A DNA stretch of 64,000 nt from Umezawaea tangerina (GTDB taxonomy: Bacteria > Actinomycetota > Actinomycetes > Mycobacteriales > Pseudonocardiaceae): the NCBI RefSeq assembly GCF_003002815.1, contig NZ_PVTF01000008.1, positions 545,887-609,886 of the forward strand. The letters are read 5' to 3'. Made by a program: the position numbers and the translations under genes. The notes below the pieces were generated by a model. That model had not been told where the DNA came from and made no database searches. It was given only the letters and a program-made list of their open reading frames with translations. Below, one piece after another: positions 25,056-35,398 of this stretch (its first letter is position 1; the number at the start of each line of letters is the position of its first letter).

Positions 25056-25904
25056 CTACTCCGGGCGGATCTCGTAGGCGCGCGGGTACTTCCGGCCCCC
25101 GCCGGGAACGGGGGAGCCGGTGAACGACACCGGTGTGCCGTTGGGGAGGCCCGCGCGGCCGTCGGGGAGGTCGTCGCGCGAGACGAACCACGAGCTGCCG
25201 CGGCTGTCGGTGATGAACCCGTGCGGCTGCCCCGCCTTCCACCCGGTCACCGTGCCGCGGCGGCGGCCGCGCGGCGAGCCCGCGGGGGAGGCGACGGCCT
25301 CGGTGGAGCGCACGAACGCGCGCCGCAGCGGGTAGTCGTCGCGGTCGGAGGGGGCGAACAGCTCGTCGAACGCGGGGGTCGCCGTCGCCGCGGCCCGCAG
25401 CGGTGCGGCGGTGCGCGGCGTCCAGGCGGGCGGTGGGGAACCGGAGGAGAACCGCGCGTCCACCACGGGCACGACCACGTGCACGCCGCGACCGGTCAGC
25501 CTGGTCGCCAGCGGGGTGAAGTCGGCGTCGCCGGTGACCAGCACGACCCACTGCAACGGCACGGTGGTCGCCCGGTCCCACACCTCGAGTGCGAAGTGGA
25601 CGTCGACGCCCTTCTCCTTGCCCCCGTGCAGGGGCAGGTCGTGCCGGGTGATCTCGGCCGCGGCCAGCACCGCGTCGAACGACCTCGCGGGTGTCTCGAT
25701 GCGACCGCGCACGTAGTGCGCCTCGTGCACCACGCAGTCCTCGAGCGCGCGTCCCGTCTCGTTGTGGACGTACCAGCGCAGCGCGTCGTGGAAGCCGTCG
25801 AGCGCGATCCGGGCGGCCCTCGGGTGGGCGGTGGCGTAGAAGTCGCTGACGTAGGCGAACCACGTGCCGTCGTAGAACACGCCGATGCGCACGATCTCCC
25901 CCAC
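25056..25904 (-). CDS. NYN-domain protein with cold-shock-like C-terminal domain
   Basis: 282 residues. The N-terminal NYN/LabA-like PIN-fold domain shows I-G-V-F-Y-D-G-T-W-F at the start, a K-G-V-D-V-x-F-A-L-E motif and L-V-T-G-D-A-D-F-T-P-L, all carrying the acidic residues expected of a metal-dependent RNase. After a linker, residues about 220-280 read G-T-V-T-G-W, H-G-F-I-T-D, S-W-F-V-S-R-D-D-L and V-S-F-T-G, the pattern of a cold-shock/OB RNA-binding domain. RNA cleavage or binding is likely; the target is unknown. It converges on the orphan regulator. Confidence 0.82.
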   Translation of the reverse strand: MGEIVRIGVFYDGTWFAYVSDFYATAHPRAARIALDGFHDALRWYVHNETGRALEDCVVHEAHYVRGRIETPARSFDAVLAAAEITRHDLPLHGGKEKGVDVHFALEVWDRATTVPLQWVVLVTGDADFTPLATRLTGRGVHVVVPVVDARFSSGSPPPAWTPRTAAPLRAAATATPAFDELFAPSDRDDYPLRRAFVRSTEAVASPAGSPRGRRRGTVTGWKAGQPHGFITDSRGSSWFVSRDDLPDGRAGLPNGTPVSFTGSPVPGGGRKYPRAYEIRPE

Positions 25905-25946
25905 CCGCAGGACCTTACCCGAGCCGCACGGGGTGGTCCCGTCGCC

Positions 25947-27518
25947 TCAGGACCGCCCGAACAGCCAGTGACCGGGCCTGCCCGGCGCGGGGTCAAGGCA
26001 GAAGTCGCGCACCACGTCCACGATCTCCGCGACCGACACGACGCCGTCGTGGTCGCGGTCGACCGCGGCGAGGGTGGTGCGGGCCTCGTCGGGGGACAGC
26101 CCGCACGCGCGCAGCACGCGGGTGAGCTCGGCGGCGTCGACGACGCCGCTGCCGTCGGTGTCCACCAGTCGCACCACGGCCTCGGCCAAGGGGCGGACGT
26201 TGCGGTCGAACCCGTCGTCGCGCGTGGTGGTGCCCAGCCAGCGGACGTACTCGGGCCCGCTGACGGCGCCGTCGAGGTCCTGGTCGGACCTGGCCGCGAG
26301 CGCCCGCCACAGGTCGCGGTACCGGTGGCGGACGGTGAGCGCGGAGGGGGAGCCCGGCGACCGGCCGAGCGCCTGGACGAGCCGCAGGGCGAAGACCTCG
26401 AAGTCGTCCTCGGTGAGGCGCCCGTCGCCGTCGGCGTCCAGGGCGGTGAACCGCTTCGGGGGCTGTGGGTCGTCGCACCGGCCCAGGGTCGTGCTCCAGG
26501 CGATGACGCTGTCGTGGCCCGCCGCCAGGACGTCGGCGTGCGTCGCGCCGGGGTGGCGGTCGTAGCGGACCGGTGTGCCGGTGGCGCGCAGGTCCGCGAC
26601 GAACCGCTCCACCACGGCGACCGGCACGACCTCGTCGGCGTCGCCCGCGGTGAGGTACACCGGCCGGTCCATCCTGGCGACGGGCACGCGGCAGGCGTGC
26701 AGCACCGGGTCGATGCCGGGACGGGCGCGGATGCCGGTGGTGCCCGCGGTGTCGTTGGTCTGACCGCCGATCGCGCGGAACATGTCGACCAGCGTCGCGG
26801 TGGACGCCACGTCGACCAGCCTGCCGCCCACGTCAGTCAGGAACGGCCGCGCGTCGAAGTCGGGGTGCGAGGTGCGCAGACCCGCCAGCAGGAACGGCAG
26901 CAGGATGGAGACGGGGCGGGTGCCGTCGCCGGTCAGGACGTCGACGAGCAGCGGGAGGTGCACCAGCGGCGCGAGCGCGACGGTGCCGCGGAAGTCGAGG
27001 TCGGGGGCGTAGCGGCTGGCCATCAGGCCGACGAACAGCGCCGCGTGCGCGCCCTGGGAGAAGCCCGCGACCAGCCACGACGCGCTCGCCCGGTCGTGCA
27101 GTCGGCGGGTGGCGCGGACGATGTCGACCACGTCGTCGGCCACGGCCTCGCCGTTGAAGTACGGGTGGGGTCCCGCGCTGGACAGGCCCTCGTAGTCGGT
27201 CGCGGCCACCACGTGCCCCGCCGCCAGCCAGCGCGCCACGTGCTCGCGTTCCAGCCTGCTCAGCCCGGTGCGGGACGGTGCACAGCGGTCGGAGAGGCCC
27301 GTGGTGCCGTGGGCGAACGCCACCACCGGCCAGCCGCCGGGCGGAGGTTCGCCGATGGGCAGGAAAACCGACCCGCTGACGGCCCGGCTCGCGCCGTCGT
27401 AGCCGACGCCCTGGTAGAGGACGCGGGTCGCCTCGGCGGTGTGGGACGGCCAGTACGCGCTGGGGAGGGGTTCGTGTCCGAGGAGGGTGCCCGGTTCGGG
27501 GACGTCGTGCGGATCCAC
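25947..27518 (-). CDS. Secretory-lipase-type alpha/beta hydrolase fused to four EF-hands
   Basis: 523 residues from GTG 27518. Residues 30-330 form an alpha/beta hydrolase: H70-G oxyanion strand (V-V-A-F-A-H-G-T), nucleophile S154 in G-F-S-Q-G, an acid in L-T-A-G-D-A-D-E-V and a His in P-G-A-T-H. Residues 345-510 have four calcium-binding loops: D-A-D-G-D-G-R-L, D-Q-D-L-D-G-A-V, D-T-D-G-S-G-V-V and D-R-D-H-D-G-V-V, as in calerythrin-like actinobacterial proteins. No clear signal peptide is seen, so the protein may be cytoplasmic and calcium-gated. The substrate cannot be predicted. Confidence 0.85.
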   Translation of the reverse strand: MDPHDVPEPGTLLGHEPLPSAYWPSHTAEATRVLYQGVGYDGASRAVSGSVFLPIGEPPPGGWPVVAFAHGTTGLSDRCAPSRTGLSRLEREHVARWLAAGHVVAATDYEGLSSAGPHPYFNGEAVADDVVDIVRATRRLHDRASASWLVAGFSQGAHAALFVGLMASRYAPDLDFRGTVALAPLVHLPLLVDVLTGDGTRPVSILLPFLLAGLRTSHPDFDARPFLTDVGGRLVDVASTATLVDMFRAIGGQTNDTAGTTGIRARPGIDPVLHACRVPVARMDRPVYLTAGDADEVVPVAVVERFVADLRATGTPVRYDRHPGATHADVLAAGHDSVIAWSTTLGRCDDPQPPKRFTALDADGDGRLTEDDFEVFALRLVQALGRSPGSPSALTVRHRYRDLWRALAARSDQDLDGAVSGPEYVRWLGTTTRDDGFDRNVRPLAEAVVRLVDTDGSGVVDAAELTRVLRACGLSPDEARTTLAAVDRDHDGVVSVAEIVDVVRDFCLDPAPGRPGHWLFGRS

Positions 27519-27685
27519 TGGACCCCGTCCTCTCCTCGGTGCGGGCCGGGGGAAATGTAGCCGGGTGGTCGCCGGGGTGGGCCGGAGATCACCCGGTGGT
27601 GTGGTGTGCGTTCACCCGGTGGGGCAAGCGGGACCTGTCGTCGGTGGACGGTCGCCGCGGGTGTCCCGCGGCGACCGTCCGGTCC

Positions 27686-30067
<2,382 letters not shown>

Positions 30068-30100
30068 GCTTATCGTGTCTCCCAGTGGTCGCCGGAGCGC

Positions 30101-30520
30101 TCAGCGCAGCTGCTGGATGCGGACCAGGTTGCCCGCGGGGTCGCGGAACGCGCAGTCGCGGATCCCGTACGGCTGTTCGGTCGGCTCCTGGACGACGTCG
30201 GCTCCGCTGCCCTGCAGCCGCGCGAAGGTGTCGTCGAGGTCCTTGGTCGCCAGGTTGATGGCCGCGAACGTGCCCTTCGCCATCATCTCGACGACGGTGC
30301 GGCGCTCGTCCTCGGTGATGCCGGGGTCGATGGCGGGCGGGTGCAGGACGATCGCCGTGCCGGTCTGGCCGGGAGGGCCGACGGTGATCCAGCGCAGTCC
30401 GTTGTAGCCGACGTCGTTGCGGACCTCGAAGCCGATGACGTCGCGGTAGAAGGCCACCGCCGCGTCGGGGTCGTCCTGGGGGAGGTAGGTCGTGTGCACC
30501 GTGATGTCCATGGCGGCCAC
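30101..30520 (-). CDS. VOC (glyoxalase/bleomycin-resistance) family protein
   Basis: 139 residues. The sequence opens [11 protein letters not shown] with [13 protein letters not shown] and ends in [13 protein letters not shown], the VOC fold. The lone metal-type residues H and D/E are compatible with a binding protein or a small dioxygenase-like enzyme. It lies between the UvrA-like and AraC genes, one base after the latter, and is probably co-transcribed with them. Confidence 0.85.
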   Translation of the reverse strand: MAAMDITVHTTYLPQDDPDAAVAFYRDVIGFEVRNDVGYNGLRWITVGPPGQTGTAIVLHPPAIDPGITEDERRTVVEMMAKGTFAAINLATKDLDDTFARLQGSGADVVQEPTEQPYGIRDCAFRDPAGNLVRIQQLR

Positions 30521-30521
30521 A

Positions 30522-30965
30522 CTAAGTCCGGCTCGGGGACCGCGCTTCTCGATTCCTGACCGGTCGCGTCACCTGCTTGGACACGCACGACGGCATGCCC
30601 TCGGTCGCCTGCGCGGCCTGCCGCCGGTAGGTGCTCGGCGGCACGCCCACCAGTTCGGTGAAGCGGGTGCTGAACGTGCCCAGCGACTGGCAGCCGACCT
30701 CGAAGCACACCTCCGTGACGCTCAGGTCGCCCCGCCGCAGCAGCGCCATCGCGCGTTCGATGCGCCGCGTCATCAGGTACCCGTACGGCGACTCCCCGTA
30801 GGCGGCCTTGAACTCCCGGCTCAGGTGCCCCGCGGACATGTGCGCGTCGCGCGCCAGCGACTCCACGTCCAGCGGCCGCGCGAACTCGCGGTCGATCCGG
30901 TCGCGGACCCGGCGCAGCCGCGCGAGGTCGCTCAGGCGCTGCGCCGGGGCGGGTCTGCTGGTCAC
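30522..30965 (-). CDS. AraC-family transcriptional regulator, short
   Basis: 147 residues made almost only of the two helix-turn-helix units: F-A-R-P-L-D-V-E-S-L-A-R-D-A-H-M-S-A-G-H-L-S-R-E-F-K and L-S-V-T-E-V-C-F-E-V-G-C-Q-S-L-G-T-F-S-T-R-F. No effector domain is present. GTG 30965 is the only start that keeps the first helix. It is first in the AraC-VOC-UvrA-like operon and probably regulates it. Confidence 0.88.
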   Translation of the reverse strand: MTSRPAPAQRLSDLARLRRVRDRIDREFARPLDVESLARDAHMSAGHLSREFKAAYGESPYGYLMTRRIERAMALLRRGDLSVTEVCFEVGCQSLGTFSTRFTELVGVPPSTYRRQAAQATEGMPSCVSKQVTRPVRNREARSPSRT

Positions 30966-31047
30966 GTCCGCGATGGTGCCACATCGCGCGGACCAGCGGT
31001 CGGACGTCCGGACGACGCCCGTCGTGACGAGCCGGTGCCCGTCGTGG

Positions 31048-31440
31048 TCACGCGCCGGTGGCCTCCCTGGTGATCTGCTCGAACTGGGCGGCCATCGCCT
31101 CGGACAGGGCCTTGGCCGCGGAGAGCGGGCGGACCATCACGGTGAGGTCGTCGACCAGGCCGTTCTCGTCGACGTGCAGGATGTCGCAGCCGTGGATCTC
31201 CCGTTCACCCACTCGGGCGGTGAAGACCAGGACGTGGTTCTCCTCGTCGGGGCCGCCGATCTCGCGGACGTAGCGGAAGTCCTGGAAGACGCGCATGACC
31301 GCGCGCAGGATGGCGGCGGTGACGGGCTTGCCGGGGTAGGGGGAGAAGGCGACCGGGCTGGTGAACACGACGTCGTCGGCCAGCAGGGCCTCGATCGCGT
31401 CCTGGTCGCGTGCTTCGACGGCCTTGCGGAACGGGTGCAT
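31048..31440 (-). CDS. SnoaL/NTF2-like protein
   Basis: 130 residues from ATG 31440, with GGAGG upstream; the ATG 36 nt earlier has no ribosome site. Pattern A-V-E-A-R-D-Q-D-A-I-E-A-L-L-A-D-D-V-V-F-T-S-P-V and C-D-I-L-H-V-D-E-N-G-L-V-D-D-L-T-V-M-V-R-P is the NTF2-fold SnoaL-like type. Divergent from the PadR regulator, which probably controls it. The substrate is unknown. Confidence 0.8.
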   Translation of the reverse strand: MHPFRKAVEARDQDAIEALLADDVVFTSPVAFSPYPGKPVTAAILRAVMRVFQDFRYVREIGGPDEENHVLVFTARVGEREIHGCDILHVDENGLVDDLTVMVRPLSAAKALSEAMAAQFEQITREATGA

Positions 31441-31510
31441 CGTGGCCTCCATAGACAACTTGTTGAGTAGTCGCATGGGAGATTAATCAGGTCGGTGTTA
31501 AATTGTCCAG
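31441..31510. promoter_or_regulatory. PadR/SnoaL divergent promoter with small inverted repeat
   Basis: The 70-bp gap is AT-rich for this genome. It holds CAAC-TT-GTTG (about 31456-31465) and TAAT/TTAAAT elements close to the regulator start. It is a candidate PadR operator. Confidence 0.4.
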
Positions 31511-32077
31511 ATGGCTTTGCGCAACGCGGTTCTGGCCGCCCTCCTGGAGGGCGAGGCGTCGGGGTACGACATGGCGAAGCGGTTCGACGCCTCGGTCGCG
31601 AACTTCTGGACGACCACCCCGCAGCAGCTGTACCGGGAGCTGGAGCGGATGGAGGGCGAGGGGGTGATCGCGGCTCGCGTCGTCCGGCAGGAGCGGCGGC
31701 CGGACAAGCGGCTGTTCGCGCTCACGGAGGAGGGGCGGCGGGAGCTGCTGGCGTTCAGCGCCGTGCCCGCGAAGCCCGCCGCGCTTCGGGATGATCTGTT
31801 GATCAAGGTGCAGGCGGTGGACGTGGGGGACGTCGAGGCTGTGCGGGCGGCGGTGTTGGAGCGGTTGGAGTGGTCCAGGGCGAAGCTGGCGCGGTACGAG
31901 CGGTTGAGGGAGAGGCTGCTCGGGGGGCTTGAGGAGGAGGAGTTCCTGGTGAGGGCGGAGAGGGTGGGGCCCTACTTGACGTTGATGGGGGGGAGGTTGT
32001 TGGAGCAGGCGACTGTGGGGTGGTGTGAGAGGACGTTGGAGGTGTTGGGGGAGAGGGTGGGGGTGGTTGTGCCTTGA
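31511..32077 (+). CDS. PadR-family transcriptional regulator
   Basis: 188 residues. The N-terminal winged helix reads A-V-L-A-A-L-L-E-G-E-A-S-G-Y-D-M-A-K-R-F and L-Y-R-E-L-E-R-M-E-G-E-G-V-I. A C-terminal dimerisation domain (W-S-R-A-K-L-A-R-Y-E-R-L) has Trp and Arg helices typical of Vir-type PadR proteins. Such proteins repress divergent detoxification or transport genes and release on binding aromatic ligands. The 3' end of the gene uses many TTG/GGG codons, unlike its neighbours. Confidence 0.92.
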   Translation: MALRNAVLAALLEGEASGYDMAKRFDASVANFWTTTPQQLYRELERMEGEGVIAARVVRQERRPDKRLFALTEEGRRELLAFSAVPAKPAALRDDLLIKVQAVDVGDVEAVRAAVLERLEWSRAKLARYERLRERLLGGLEEEEFLVRAERVGPYLTLMGGRLLEQATVGWCERTLEVLGERVGVVVP

Positions 32078-32141
32078 GGGGTTGGTGGGTTGTTCGGGTA
32101 TTGACCGGGGAAGCCCGGCCCTCGGCGCGCGATTGTTCCAA

Positions 32142-32198
32142 TGATCGATCTTGGTTTGTCAAGACGGTAGGGCTGTCTTGACAAACCAAGATCGATCA
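32142..32198. repeat. Perfect 24-bp inverted repeat (hairpin)
   Basis: Arms 32142-32165 and 32175-32198 are perfectly complementary with a 9-nt loop. The arms contain TGATCGATCTTGG and TTTGTCAAGAC and are far lower in GC than the surroundings. The hairpin lies between the PadR gene and a convergent gene, so it could terminate both, but it lacks a T tract and may be a small mobile-element remnant. Confidence 0.85.
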
Positions 32199-32220
32199 GG
32201 AGGGCGCTGTTTATCGGGGG

Positions 32221-32595
32221 CGGGAGGGGGTCTGGCTTCGCCAGGATCAGGCTGCGCCTGACTCGGGCATCGGACTTCGTCCGACAAGGCGGTGGGGCGC
32301 TCCGCGCCGGATGCGCGGGGCCGGGCTGCGCCCATCGGGGGGATCCTTGGCTGCGCCGTCGGACAGGGCATCCTTGCTTCGCGGCGGACCAGGCATCGGC
32401 TGGCGCCGACGAGGCCCCAGGCGCTTCGCGCCGGATGCGTGCTGGCGGGCTGCGCCCGACGACGGATCCTCGGCTGCGCCGTTGGACAGGGCATCCGAGC
32501 TTCGCCGGACAGGGCGTCCTCGCTGCGCGTTGGACAAAGCATCCTTGCTGCGCGTCGGATATCGCATCCGGGCTTCGCCGGACCAGGCTGGTGGG
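32221..32595. repeat. Array of about 24-bp degenerate palindromic repeats
   Basis: The clearest units run from about 32484 to 32584: GACAGGGCATCC-GAGCTTCGCCG, then GACAGGGCGTCC-TCGCTGCGCG, GACAAAGCATCC-TTGCTGCGCG and GATATCGCATCC-GGGCTTCGCCG. Each has a small GC(T)TCGC or CTGCGC hairpin core. More divergent units extend back to about 32225. Open frames here are by-products of the repeat. No coding gene is supported between 32078 and 32669. Confidence 0.75.
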
Positions 32596-32669
32596 CGTTT
32601 TGGCCGGAGGCGAGCTGGCGGTTGTGCCGGTGGGGTGGCCCGCGCTCCGGTTGGTGTCGGGGGTGGGGG

Positions 32670-33059
32670 TTAGCCGGCCATTGCGGCTCGGACCTTGGTG
32701 ATCATTTCGTCCTCGGTGTCGACGACCTGGCCGTCCGCGGTGGCGACTTCCTGGCAGATGGCGACGACGGCGTCCGGGAAGACGGCGGCGTCTTCGGGGG
32801 CCTTGGCGTTGAGGAGTTTGACTGAGCGGCGGAGTGCCTCGAGGACCCTGGTCTCCAGTTCGTGGTCCGAGCCTTCGGGGAGGCGGACGCGGGCGGAGTT
32901 GAGGACGTGGCGGAGTTCCTGGGGGAGGTTCACCATGGCGCGGAGGCCGGCGAAGCGTTCCTCGGCGACGGGGCCGGGGTCGGCGTGGGATACGAGCACC
33001 ATGGCGCCGTAGACCGCCGTGCGCAGGGTCCGGCTCTCCTCGTCGGTGTAGAAAATCAT
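32670..33059 (-). CDS. Conserved small alpha-helical protein, function unknown
   Basis: 129 residues with good codon use and AGGGTG before ATG 33059. It has an acidic, mostly helical sequence with F-Y-T-D-E-E-S-R-T-L-R-T-A-V-Y-G-A-M near the start and A-I-C-Q-E-V-A-T-A-D-G-Q near the end, the latter faintly like TerB-type acidic helices. I cannot assign it. It lies 89 bp from the multicopper oxidase stop and is on the same strand, downstream of it. Confidence 0.65.
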   Translation of the reverse strand: MIFYTDEESRTLRTAVYGAMVLVSHADPGPVAEERFAGLRAMVNLPQELRHVLNSARVRLPEGSDHELETRVLEALRRSVKLLNAKAPEDAAVFPDAVVAICQEVATADGQVVDTEDEMITKVRAAMAG

Positions 33060-33148
33060 GCCGACACCCTAGAACGTGCGGGGGTCGGGTGCGGTCGGGA
33101 CGTGCTGCAACGCATGTCACGACCGCCCCCGGACGTCCGGGTTGTCCG

Positions 33149-34567
33149 TTATCGGGTGATCTCCATCTGGCCCATCATGCCGGTGGCCGAGTGGTCGAGC
33201 ATGTGGCAGTGGTAGACGTACCGGCCCTCGTAGCCGTCGAACCGGACCTTGATCCGCACGGTGGCGCCGGGTGGGACGGTGACGGTGTCCTTGAGGCCGG
33301 TCTCGTGGCCGCCGACCGGGGCACCCGCGCGGTCGAGCACCTGGAACTGGACGAGGTGCAGGTGGAGGTTGTGCGGGATGGCGGGGGCGGTGTCGGCGTT
33401 GGTGATCCGCCAGATCTCGGTGGTGCCGAGCTTGATGTGCTGGTCGACCCTGGTGGAGTCGAACACCTTGCCGTCGAACTGGAAGGCGCCGGTCGACAGG
33501 TCGAGCTTGAGCTGGATGTCGCGGGTCGCGGTGGGGGTGCCGAGGTCGGGCAGCGGGCGCAGGGCGGCCGGGACGAGGCTGGTGTCGGTGGCGGTGCGCA
33601 CGACGTCGAAGCGCATGACCGAGCGGGTGCTGTCGACCTCGCCGAGGTCGTTGCCCAGCACCACCTGGGTGCCGACGGCGTAGCGGGAGAAGTCGACGAC
33701 GACCTCGACGCGCTCACCCGGCCACAGGTCGAAGCTCGGGGCGGTGACCGGGGCGGGCAGCAGGCCGCCGTCGGAGCCGATGAGCGTCATCGCGGAGCCG
33801 TCGGCGAGCTTGAGCCGGAACGCGCGCTCGTTGGAGCAGTTGACGAAGCGCAGCCGGTACTTGCGGGCGGCGACCTGGAAGTACGGCTGCGGCCTGCCGT
33901 TGACGAGCAGGGTCGTCCTGGCGTTGAAGTCGCCGTTGACGTAGACGAGCTGGCCCGCGTCGTCGAAGTGCGCGTCGCGCACCATCAGGGACACGTCGTA
34001 CTCCCCGTCGGGCAGGCCCAGCGCGGCCTCCTGCGGGTCCTTGAGCAGGTAGCACCCGGCCAGACCGCGGTAGACCTGCTCGGCCTCGGTGTGGTGGGCG
34101 TGGGCGTGGTACCAGAACGACCCGCCGAGCTGGGTGTTCGGGTAGCGGTACTCGCGCCTGCCGCCGGGGTTGACGACGTCCATGGGGTAGCCGTCGCTGG
34201 ACGCGGCCACGTGCGCGCCGTGCAGGTGGGCGACGGTGGGGTCGGCCAGCGAGTTGGTGTGCGTGACGGAGACCTCGCGGCCGCGCCGCGCGACGATGGT
34301 CGCGGCCGGGAAGTTCCCGTTGTAGGTGAACACCTTCGTCTGCACGCCGGGGAAGATCTCCGCGGTGGTCTCGGCCACGGCCACCTCGTAGAAGTCGGTG
34401 GTCGCGTTCTGGCGCACGGGTCTGGCCACGGGGAGGATCCGCAGCGGCGCCGCGAACGGGGTCGCCGCCACGGTGGGCATCAGCGCCGAGATGGCGCGGT
34501 CGAACGGGAGCAGCGCGACGGCGCCGCCAAGGCCGGTGAGCTTCATCAGGTCCCGACGGGAGACCAT
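33149..34567 (-). CDS. Tat-exported multicopper oxidase (CotA/bilirubin oxidase-like)
   Basis: 472 residues. The N-terminus V-S-R-R-D-L-M-K followed by a hydrophobic stretch is a twin-arginine signal. Copper-binding motifs are complete: H-L-H-G-A-H, W-Y-H-A-H-A-H, H-N-L-H-L-H-L-V-Q-F and Y-H-C-H-M-L-D-H-x4-M-M. Enzymes of this class oxidise phenols, bilirubin or metals with reduction of oxygen to water; relatives such as phenoxazinone synthase act in secondary metabolism. It is followed upstream by a membrane protein gene 16 bp away. The link to the terpenoid cluster is only proximity. Confidence 0.92.
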   Translation of the reverse strand: MVSRRDLMKLTGLGGAVALLPFDRAISALMPTVAATPFAAPLRILPVARPVRQNATTDFYEVAVAETTAEIFPGVQTKVFTYNGNFPAATIVARRGREVSVTHTNSLADPTVAHLHGAHVAASSDGYPMDVVNPGGRREYRYPNTQLGGSFWYHAHAHHTEAEQVYRGLAGCYLLKDPQEAALGLPDGEYDVSLMVRDAHFDDAGQLVYVNGDFNARTTLLVNGRPQPYFQVAARKYRLRFVNCSNERAFRLKLADGSAMTLIGSDGGLLPAPVTAPSFDLWPGERVEVVVDFSRYAVGTQVVLGNDLGEVDSTRSVMRFDVVRTATDTSLVPAALRPLPDLGTPTATRDIQLKLDLSTGAFQFDGKVFDSTRVDQHIKLGTTEIWRITNADTAPAIPHNLHLHLVQFQVLDRAGAPVGGHETGLKDTVTVPPGATVRIKVRFDGYEGRYVYHCHMLDHSATGMMGQMEITR

Positions 34568-34583
34568 GGGTGGGTCCTTTCGT

Positions 34584-35144
34584 TCAGGTGGTGGGGAGTT
34601 GCACCGGGGCGGGCACGCGCTGCCGCCACGGGAGTCCGATGAGGACGGTCAGCACGAGGGCGAGCAGGAACGCGCAGCGGCCGACCGTCGCGGCGTCGAC
34701 CAGGAACTGCCGCAACGACGGGAGGGCGCCGAGGCTGACCGACGCGACGAGCGGGGTCATCGCCACGGCGGCGACGCTGGTGAGGGTGGCGAAGCCGAAC
34801 CGGACCGGCAGCGAGTCGTGCGGTCTCCCCTTGCGCCGCAGCACTTCGCGGACCACCAGGACGCACACGACGACCAGCACCAGTGCCACGTGCGCGGCCA
34901 GCACGGCGGTGCCGATGAAGTGGGGTAGCGGTTCGGCGCAGAACGGCGGCGGACCGGGCACGGCGGACGAGCCGTGGTGACCGGTCGCGGCCGCCCCGGT
35001 GACCGACCGGCCCGCCGGGGTGGTGCTCGCGGGAACCCGCGCGGACAGCACCCAGGTGACGACGACGGAGTGCAGGAGCGCGAACACCGCCAGCTTCGCC
35101 GGCGAGAGCACGAGCGCACCCTGACCACGCGGACGTACGACCAT
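34584..35144 (-). CDS. Small integral membrane protein, partner of the multicopper oxidase
   Basis: 186 residues from ATG 35144 (GGAGGAT upstream; a longer frame exists but without a ribosome site). Four hydrophobic helices are visible near 15-37, 72-97, 115-140 and 150-175, with a periplasmic-type loop containing H-H-G and F-C. The gene is 16 bp before the oxidase gene on the same strand. No family recognised. A copper-handling or electron-transfer role is only a guess. Confidence 0.7.
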   Translation of the reverse strand: MVVRPRGQGALVLSPAKLAVFALLHSVVVTWVLSARVPASTTPAGRSVTGAAATGHHGSSAVPGPPPFCAEPLPHFIGTAVLAAHVALVLVVVCVLVVREVLRRKGRPHDSLPVRFGFATLTSVAAVAMTPLVASVSLGALPSLRQFLVDAATVGRCAFLLALVLTVLIGLPWRQRVPAPVQLPTT

Positions 35145-35398
35145 GTCGGATCCTCCGGACCACGAGGTCCGGGCCCGCGGTGACGTCCGCTCGCCCTGAC
35201 CGACTCGACGAACCGCCGCGGCCGGTGCCCGGCCGGACGTCACCACGTCCGCCACCGCCCGACCGGGCAGGAGCCCGGTCGGGCGGCAGCGGGTGTTCCT
35301 CGTTCTGGTCCGGTCGTGCGCCGACGGGCGACCGGGTCACCGCACGCGGAAGGCCGACGACGCCGGCGGCGCTCCGCGTGACGGGGGTGGGACGGCGG

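Noticed and set aside
24672..27560. Very long open frame on the plus strand opposite the NYN and lipase genes
   Set aside because: It is antisense to well-supported genes, has Arg/His/Gly-rich frame-shifted composition and no domain; such shadows are normal at this GC level.
32221..32595. Possible CRISPR array
   Set aside because: Units are degenerate, contiguous and palindromic with no unique spacers of constant length, and there are no cas genes.
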